Source of the DNA: Prosthecomicrobium pneumaticum
GTDB lineage: Bacteria; Pseudomonadota; Alphaproteobacteria; Rhizobiales; Kaistiaceae
Direction of reading: 5' to 3'
Assembly: GCF_014199915.1 (NCBI RefSeq)
Contig: NZ_JACHOO010000003.1
Coordinates: forward strand, 118,217-182,216
DNA length: 64,000 nt
In this document: in pieces, positions 52,743 through 64,000 of the stretch
Numbering within the stretch: position 1 is the first letter of the stretch
How the letters are laid out: every line of letters begins with the position of its first letter
Program-made: the position numbers and the translations under genes
Notes under the pieces: generated by a model
The model's input: only the letters and a program-made list of their open reading frames with translations
What the model was told of the DNA's origin: nothing
The model's database searches: none

Positions 52743-54581
52743 CTATCCCTCCATCGCCTCCAGCTCGTCGATGAAGCCCTTCAGCACGCCGAGGCCCTCC
52801 GTCCAGAAGCCGGGATCGCGGGCGTCGAGGCCGAAGGGGGCGAGGAGCTCGCTGTGGTGGCGCGTTCCGCCCGCCTTCAGCATCGCGAAGTATTTGTCCT
52901 GGAAGCCCGTCTCGGCACGCTGGTAGACCGCGTAGAGCGAGTTCACCAGACAGTCGCCGAAGGCATAGGCATAGACATAGAAGGGCGAATGGATGAAGTG
53001 CGGGATATAGGTCCAGTAGGTCTCGTAGCCCGGTCCGAAGCGGAGCGCCGGGCCGAGGCTCTCGGCCTGCACCTCGAGCCAGATCGCGCCGATCCGCTCG
53101 GCGGTCAGCTCGCCCTCGCGACGCTCGACATGGATGCGGCGCTCGAAGCTGTAGAAGGCGATCTGGCGGACCACCGTGTTGATCATGTCCTCGACCTTCG
53201 AGGCGAGCAGCGCCTTGCGCTCGGCCGGGGTCCCGGCGCGGTCGAGCAGGGCGCGGAAGGTCAGCATCTCGCCGAACACGCTCGCCGTCTCGGCGAGCGT
53301 CAGCGGGGTCGGCGCCATCAGCGGACCCTGCGGCGCGGCGAGCACCTGGTGCACGCCATGACCGAGCTCATGGGCGAGGGTCATCACGTCGCGCGTCTTG
53401 CCCATGTAGTTGAGGAGCACATAGGGGTGCGCGGAGGGGACGGTCGGATGCGCGAAGGCGCCCGGCGACTTGCCCGGCCGGGCAGGGGCGTCGATCCAGC
53501 CCCGGTCGAAGAAGCGCTGCGCGATCGAGGCCATGTCGGGCGAGAAGCGGCGATAGGCGGAGAGCACCGTCTCCTGCGCCTCGGTCCAGGGGATCGCCCG
53601 CGTCGGCACGTCGGGCAGCGGCGCGTTGCGGTTCCAGTAGTCGAGCGCGTCCTTGCCGAGCCACTTCGCCTTCAGCGCATAGTAGCGGTGCGACAGCAGC
53701 GGATAGGCCGCCCGAACGGCGTCGACGAGCGCGTCGACCACCTCCGGCTCGACGCGGTTGGCGAGATGGCGCGCCGCGGCGACATCGCCGAAGCCGCGCC
53801 AGCGGTCGGAGATCTCCTTGTCCTTGGCGAGCGTGTTGGTGATCAGGGTGAAGAGCCGCAGATTCTCGCGGAAGGTCGCGGCGAGCGCCTCCGCCGCCGC
53901 CTTGCGGCGCGCCTCCTCATGGTGCTGCAGCCGGTTGAGGGTGGGCTCGAGGGTCAGCACCTCGCCCTGGACGGTGAAGCGCAGCGCCGCCATCGTCTCG
54001 TCGAACAGCCGGTTCCAGGCGCCGCGGCCGGTCACCGACTGCTCGTGGAACAGCTCCTCGACGCGATCTTCGAGCTGGTAGGGCTTTTCCTTCCTCAGGT
54101 CCTCGATCCACGGCCGGTAATGGGCGAGTGCCGGGTCGGCTGCGAGCGCGGCGGCGATCACCCCGTCCTCGATGCGGTTCAGTTCGAGCCCGAAGAACAA
54201 CAGCCGGGTCGACAGCCGGGTCACCTTCTCCTGGATGTCGCCATAGAATTTCGCGCGTTCCGGATCGGTGGTGTCGCCGGCATAGACGAGGCCGGCGAAG
54301 GAGACGATCCGGCCGAGCAGGTCCTCGAGCGCCTCGTAGGCGCGGATCGGCGCGACGAGGCCGCCTTCGCGCGCGAGGGTCTCGAGCCGGCCCTTCCAGT
54401 GCGTCTCGAAGGCCGCCGCCTCGCCCTCCGCGCGCACCAGATCGGCGGCGAGCACGGGCGAATCGAGCCCGTCATAGAGGTCGGCGAGGTTCCATTCCGG
54501 CAGGCCGGCGAGCTGGGCTTCGGCGGCCGCGTCGGCGGCGGCGGAGCGGAACGGGGACGCCATGCGATCGATCGGGGACAT
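52743..54581 (-). CDS. pepF: M3-family oligoendopeptidase F
   Basis: PepF cleaves peptides of about 7-17 residues in the cytoplasm. The 612-residue zinc enzyme has HELGHGVHQVLA with the HExxH zinc site, followed by TLAETASVFGEML carrying the third zinc-ligand Glu, which defines the M3B/PepF subfamily. The length fits the family. The start at 54581 is chosen over the ATG at 54563 because AGGAT lies upstream of it. The promoter probably lies in the 203-base gap shared with the divergent response-regulator gene, where I see no other feature. Confidence 0.93.
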   Translation of the reverse strand: MSPIDRMASPFRSAAADAAAEAQLAGLPEWNLADLYDGLDSPVLAADLVRAEGEAAAFETHWKGRLETLAREGGLVAPIRAYEALEDLLGRIVSFAGLVYAGDTTDPERAKFYGDIQEKVTRLSTRLLFFGLELNRIEDGVIAAALAADPALAHYRPWIEDLRKEKPYQLEDRVEELFHEQSVTGRGAWNRLFDETMAALRFTVQGEVLTLEPTLNRLQHHEEARRKAAAEALAATFRENLRLFTLITNTLAKDKEISDRWRGFGDVAAARHLANRVEPEVVDALVDAVRAAYPLLSHRYYALKAKWLGKDALDYWNRNAPLPDVPTRAIPWTEAQETVLSAYRRFSPDMASIAQRFFDRGWIDAPARPGKSPGAFAHPTVPSAHPYVLLNYMGKTRDVMTLAHELGHGVHQVLAAPQGPLMAPTPLTLAETASVFGEMLTFRALLDRAGTPAERKALLASKVEDMINTVVRQIAFYSFERRIHVERREGELTAERIGAIWLEVQAESLGPALRFGPGYETYWTYIPHFIHSPFYVYAYAFGDCLVNSLYAVYQRAETGFQDKYFAMLKAGGTRHHSELLAPFGLDARDPGFWTEGLGVLKGFIDELEAMEG

Positions 54582-54784
54582 CGAACCATCCTGGAAGAGG
54601 AAATCGAGCGGTACTTAGAATGGCGATCGTCCGGGATCAACGCATCCACAGCGGATCGTCGGTCGCGGCGGCGCCATTCACCGGCTCTTAACCCTCCGGC
54701 GGCCATTCTGGCCCATCGCGGAAGATCGCTCCGCCCCAGCCGTTCCGTCTCCTGTCTCGCGTATCCGAGGGAAGCCGGCGACCT

Positions 54785-56293
<1,509 letters not shown>

Positions 56294-56404
56294 TCGAAAC
56301 CGTCTGCGGGCGGCCGGCATTGCTCTTGCAGAAACAGGACCCTTCGGTTCTTCTCGGCCGGGGTCCGATCGAGAATCGGGGCCGTTCCCGGAACGGATGA
56401 TGGA

Positions 56405-58096
56405 ATGATGCAAACCTGGGCTCGCCGCCTGCTCGCCGGCTCCATGCTCCTCGGCGGCGTCGCCACGGCCCTGCCGGCCGTCGCCTATGTGCCCGAGGGA
56501 ACGGACTTCGCCGCCCGGGCGGGCAGCGCCGCGAGCCTCGCGCTCGCCGACGTCGCGAGCGATCCTTCGGCGACGGCGCTGCGCGATCTGCTCGGCGAGG
56601 CGAACCGCGATCTCGCCTTCGCCGACAAGCGCGACCGGGCCGGCATCGCCGAATTCTACAAGGAGCGGCATTACCTGCCGCTGTGGACCGAGAACGGCTT
56701 CCTGACGCCGCGCGCCAAGGCCGTCATCGCCCGGATCGCGCGTGCCGACGAGGACGGGCTCGATCCGGCCGCCTACATCCTGCCGGCGCCCGGCCTCGGC
56801 GAGCGCGTCGCGGCCGCCCCTTCGCTGGTCGCCAGGCTCGAACTGATCGTCAGCCGCGCCGTGCTCCTCTATGCGCGCCAGGCGGATGGCGGCCGGCTCG
56901 ACCCGCGCACGCTGTCGAAGCTGATGACGCCGAAGGCCCATTATCCCGACCCCGTCGAGGTGCTGCGCCGCGTCGGCAACGAGAGCGATCCCGCGGCCGC
57001 GCTCGCGAGCTACAATCCGCAGCATCCGGGCTTTCAGGACCTGCGCCGCGAACTCGCCGCCGAGCGCGCCGCCGAGGCCGCCCCGCGGCCCGAACCGGTG
57101 CCGGGCGGGCCTTCGCTCCGGCTCGGCCAGCGCGATCCGCGCGTGCCGGCGCTGCGGGCGCGGCTCGGCGTCGCCGCCCCGGCCGACGCCGCCGATGCCG
57201 ATCTCTACGATCTCACGCTCGAGGAGGCGGTCGTCCTCTTCCAGCGCGCGCACGGGCTTTCGACCGACGGCGTCGTCGGTTCCGGTACGCTCGGCGTGAT
57301 GAACGCGGCGGTCGTCGACAAGGTGCCGGTCATCCTCGCCAATATGGAGCGCTGGCGCTGGCTGCCGCGCGATCTCGGCCGCTTCCATGTGATGGTCAAC
57401 ATCCCGGCCTTCGAGCTCGACGTGGTGCGCGACGGCGAGATCGTGCACGAGACGCGGGTCGTGGTCGGCAAACCGACCAACCAGTCGCCGATCTTCTCGG
57501 ACGAGATCGAGAGCATCGTCGTCAACCCGTACTGGAACGTGCCGTCGTCGATCGCGGTGAAGGAGATGCTGCCGCGCATCCAGGCCGATCCCTATTACCT
57601 GACGCGGCAGAATTACGAGGTGCTCGCCAATGTCGGCGGCCGCATGCGCGCGGTCGATCCCGGCATGATCGACTGGAATTCCTCGGCCGCCCGCTCGGTG
57701 CGCATCCGCCAGATCCCGGGCGACGACAACGCGCTCGGCGACATCAAATTCCTGTTCCCCAACGAACACGCCGTCTATCTGCACGACACGCCGTCGAAAT
57801 CCTTCTTCCAGCGCGACATGCGGGCGCTCAGCCATGGCTGCATCCGGGTGATGAACCCGTTCGACTTCGCCGATGCGCTGGTCTCGGAACAGCCCAACAT
57901 CACCGGCGCGAAGCTGCGCGCGATGGTCGGCGGCCGGGAGGCCTGGGTGAACCTTCCCCGGCACGTGCCGGTGCACCTCACCTATTTCACCGCCTTCGTC
58001 GACGCCGACGGCAGGCTGGTGACGCGGCCGGACATCTATGGCCACGACGCCAAGATGATCAAGGCGATGGAGGCGCAGGGCGGTGCGCCGTCCTGA
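56405..58096 (+). CDS. L,D-transpeptidase (YcbB/LdtD type)
   Basis: L,D-transpeptidases form 3-3 peptide cross-links in murein. The 563-residue protein has a signal region (LLAGSMLLGGVATALPAVAY), the YcbB N-terminal scaffold (FYKERHYLPLWTENGFL, DEDGLDPAAY), a PG_binding_1 domain (LEEAVVLFQRAHGLSTDG) and a YkuD catalytic domain with HDTPSKSFFQRDMRALSHGC and the active Cys479 in SHGCIRVMNP. The ATG at 56405 is followed by a second ATG; either could start. The terminator at 58127 separates it from convergent gltD. Confidence 0.92.
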   Translation: MMQTWARRLLAGSMLLGGVATALPAVAYVPEGTDFAARAGSAASLALADVASDPSATALRDLLGEANRDLAFADKRDRAGIAEFYKERHYLPLWTENGFLTPRAKAVIARIARADEDGLDPAAYILPAPGLGERVAAAPSLVARLELIVSRAVLLYARQADGGRLDPRTLSKLMTPKAHYPDPVEVLRRVGNESDPAAALASYNPQHPGFQDLRRELAAERAAEAAPRPEPVPGGPSLRLGQRDPRVPALRARLGVAAPADAADADLYDLTLEEAVVLFQRAHGLSTDGVVGSGTLGVMNAAVVDKVPVILANMERWRWLPRDLGRFHVMVNIPAFELDVVRDGEIVHETRVVVGKPTNQSPIFSDEIESIVVNPYWNVPSSIAVKEMLPRIQADPYYLTRQNYEVLANVGGRMRAVDPGMIDWNSSAARSVRIRQIPGDDNALGDIKFLFPNEHAVYLHDTPSKSFFQRDMRALSHGCIRVMNPFDFADALVSEQPNITGAKLRAMVGGREAWVNLPRHVPVHLTYFTAFVDADGRLVTRPDIYGHDAKMIKAMEAQGGAPS

Positions 58097-58126
58097 TCGC
58101 ACGCCGATCACGCTTCACGGAAAGGA

Positions 58127-58152
58127 AAAGGCCGGGATCGCTCCCGGCCTTT
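58127..58152. terminator. Bidirectional intrinsic terminator between the transpeptidase and gltD
   Basis: AAAGGCCGGGA (58127-58137), loop TCGC, TCCCGGCCTTT (58142-58152), with TCTTT following on the plus strand and TTTCC on the minus strand. The 11-base stem and A/T flanks suit both converging transcripts. The same AAAGGCCGGG core appears in the pntB terminator. Confidence 0.85.
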
Positions 58153-58176
58153 CTTTGTCGGGGGAGGGGCCGCGCC

Positions 58177-59601
58177 TCAGCGCGGCAGCGTCGTCGAGCC
58201 CATCAGATAGGCGTCGACCGCATGCGCCGCCTGGCGGCCCTCGCGGATCGCCCAGACGATCAGCGACTGGCCGCGCCGCATATCGCCGGCGGCGAACACC
58301 TTGTCGACCGAGGTCCGGTAGCTCTCGGTGTCGGCGGCGAGATTGCCGCGCTTGTCGAGGGTCGCGCCGAGCTGCGCGAGCATGCCTTCCTTGAGCGGCC
58401 CGGTGAAGCCGAGCGCGATCAGGACGAGATCGGCCTTGATGACGAATTCGGTGCCCTCGATCGGACGCCGCTTCTCGTCGACGCGGGCGCATTCGACGCC
58501 GGTGACCCGGCCGTTCTTGCCGACGATGCGCAGCGTCGCGGCCGAGAACTCGCGCTCGGCGCCCTCGGCCTGCGAGGACGAGGTGCGGAACTTGGTCGGC
58601 CAGTACGGCCAGATGGTCAGCTTGTCTTCCTTCAAGGGCGGCATCGGGCGGATGTCGAGCTGGGTCACCTTGTGGGCGCCCTGCCGGAAGGAGGTGCCGA
58701 CGCAATCCGACGCCGTGTCGCCGCCGCCGATCACGACGACGCGCTTGCCGGTCGCGACGAGCGGTTCCTCATGGCTCAGATCCTCGCGGCCGACCCGGCG
58801 GTTCTGCTGGATCAGGAAGGGCATCGCATAATGGACGCCCTCGAACTCCATGCCGGGCAGCTGCGGATCGCGCGGATGCTCGGCGCCGCCGGCGAGGACG
58901 ACCGCGTCGTGCCCGTCGACCAGCTCGGACATCGGCATCGTCACGCCGATGTTGACGCCGTAATGGAAGACCGCGCCCTCGGCCTCGATCTGCGCAACGC
59001 GCCGGTCGATCGGGTGCTTCTCCATCTTGAAATCGGGGATGCCGTAGCGCAGCAGGCCGCCGGCCTTCGGCTCGCGCTCATAGACGTGAACGTCGTGGCC
59101 GGCGCGGGCGAGCTGCTGCGCCGCCGCGAGGCCGGCCGGGCCGGAGCCGACCACCGCCACCTTCTTGCCGGTGCGCACGGCCGGGATCTCCGGCCGCACC
59201 CAGCCCATTTCCCAGGCCTTGTCGGCGATCGCCTGCTCGATCGTCTTGATCGTGACCGGCATGTCCTCGAGGTTGAGGGTGCAGGCCTCCTCGCAGGGCG
59301 CCGGGCAGACGCGGCCGGTGAATTCCGGGAAATTGTTGGTCGAATGGAGGTTGCGCGCCGCCTCCTCCCAATCGCCCTGATAGACGAGGTCGTTCCAGTC
59401 CGGAATCTGGTTGTGCACCGGACAGCCGGTCGGACCGTGGCAATAGGGAATGCCGCAATCCATGCAGCGCGCCGCCTGCCGCGACACGTCCTGATCGGAC
59501 TGCGGCAGGGTGAATTCGCGGAAGTGCCGGATCCGGTCGGAGGCCGGCTGATACTTCTGCTCCTGGCGGTCGATCTCCAGGAAGCCCGTGACCTTACCCA
59601 T
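58177..59601 (-). CDS. gltD: Glutamate synthase small (beta) subunit
   Basis: GltD passes electrons from NADPH through FAD and iron-sulphur clusters to GltB in ammonia assimilation. The 474-residue protein has the cluster-binding Cys set in [20 protein letters not shown] and [11 protein letters not shown], the FAD-binding [21 protein letters not shown] and the NADPH-binding [16 protein letters not shown], ending with [20 protein letters not shown]. It lies 11 bases downstream of gltB on the same strand, forming a gltBD operon. Confidence 0.96.
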   Translation of the reverse strand: MGKVTGFLEIDRQEQKYQPASDRIRHFREFTLPQSDQDVSRQAARCMDCGIPYCHGPTGCPVHNQIPDWNDLVYQGDWEEAARNLHSTNNFPEFTGRVCPAPCEEACTLNLEDMPVTIKTIEQAIADKAWEMGWVRPEIPAVRTGKKVAVVGSGPAGLAAAQQLARAGHDVHVYEREPKAGGLLRYGIPDFKMEKHPIDRRVAQIEAEGAVFHYGVNIGVTMPMSELVDGHDAVVLAGGAEHPRDPQLPGMEFEGVHYAMPFLIQQNRRVGREDLSHEEPLVATGKRVVVIGGGDTASDCVGTSFRQGAHKVTQLDIRPMPPLKEDKLTIWPYWPTKFRTSSSQAEGAEREFSAATLRIVGKNGRVTGVECARVDEKRRPIEGTEFVIKADLVLIALGFTGPLKEGMLAQLGATLDKRGNLAADTESYRTSVDKVFAAGDMRRGQSLIVWAIREGRQAAHAVDAYLMGSTTLPR

Positions 59602-59612
59602 GGTGAGTTCCC

Positions 59613-64000
<4,388 letters not shown>

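Overview
The window is a high-GC chromosomal segment from an alphaproteobacterium, most likely of the order Hyphomicrobiales (Rhizobiales); I cannot name a genus. Pointers are the run lysC-ptsP-prfA-prmC-DUF4167, a split three-gene pyridine nucleotide transhydrogenase (pntAA, pntAB, pntB), a 41-residue aa3-type oxidase subunit IV, a TakP-type TRAP transporter and intergenic REP-like palindromes. Most of it is dense, GC-rich core sequence with no rRNA, tRNA, CRISPR array, phage gene or transposase that I can see.

Layout. 1-11.2 kb: end of aroB, a membrane protein with a cNMP-binding-like domain, a lower-GC FkbM-like methyltransferase, then ubiG and the conserved lysC-ptsP-prfA-prmC-DUF4167 block and a DUF533 protein. 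11.3-15.1 kb: a sugar-acid module (KDPG-type aldolase, 2-hydroxyacid dehydrogenase, LacI regulator, divergent 3-hydroxyisobutyrate-type dehydrogenase). 15.1-17.1 kb: EamA exporter, MarR regulator, RidA. 17.2-27.2 kb: a catabolic cluster headed by a good -24/-12 sigma-54 promoter: an NMT1/THI5-type ABC importer, a cytosine-deaminase-like amidohydrolase, an FAD-linked oxidase, two flavodoxin-fold quinone reductases, a gamma-glutamyltransferase and an amidase. A LysR gene follows. 28.3-30.8 kb: DUF1007 plus NicO metal exporter, PuuD-type hydrolase. 31-38.8 kb: TakP-like TRAP transporter, whose binding protein is separated from its membrane subunits by nfeD, an SPFH protein, hemH and a 5'-nucleotidase. 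38.8-46.3 kb: envelope genes (arabinose-5-phosphate isomerase, outer-membrane beta barrel, galU, galE, lytic transglycosylase, DUF459). 46.6-50.5 kb: the pnt operon and a CoxIV gene. 50.6-58.1 kb: an ABC1 kinase-like protein, a Doc/AbrB toxin-antitoxin pair, oligoendopeptidase F, an NtrC-family regulator with an abnormal GAFTGA loop, and an L,D-transpeptidase. 58.2-64 kb: gltD and most of gltB.

The most striking feature is a lone AT-rich gene (48041-48694, minus strand) lying inside the pnt operon, between pntAB and pntB. It encodes a predicted TIR/nucleoside-deoxyribosyltransferase-like domain fused to a winged-helix-like tail. A 9-base direct repeat, CCCTAGCCC, flanks it exactly. One copy holds the stop codon of pntAB and the other holds the stop codon of the inserted gene. 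Removing one repeat plus the insert would restore a normal pntAB-pntB junction. This looks like a single-gene insertion of a possible NAD- or nucleotide-hydrolysing effector into an operon whose product balances NADH and NADPH. The second interesting system is the sigma-54-headed N-compound cluster, which may be an undescribed nitrogen-heterocycle or amide route.
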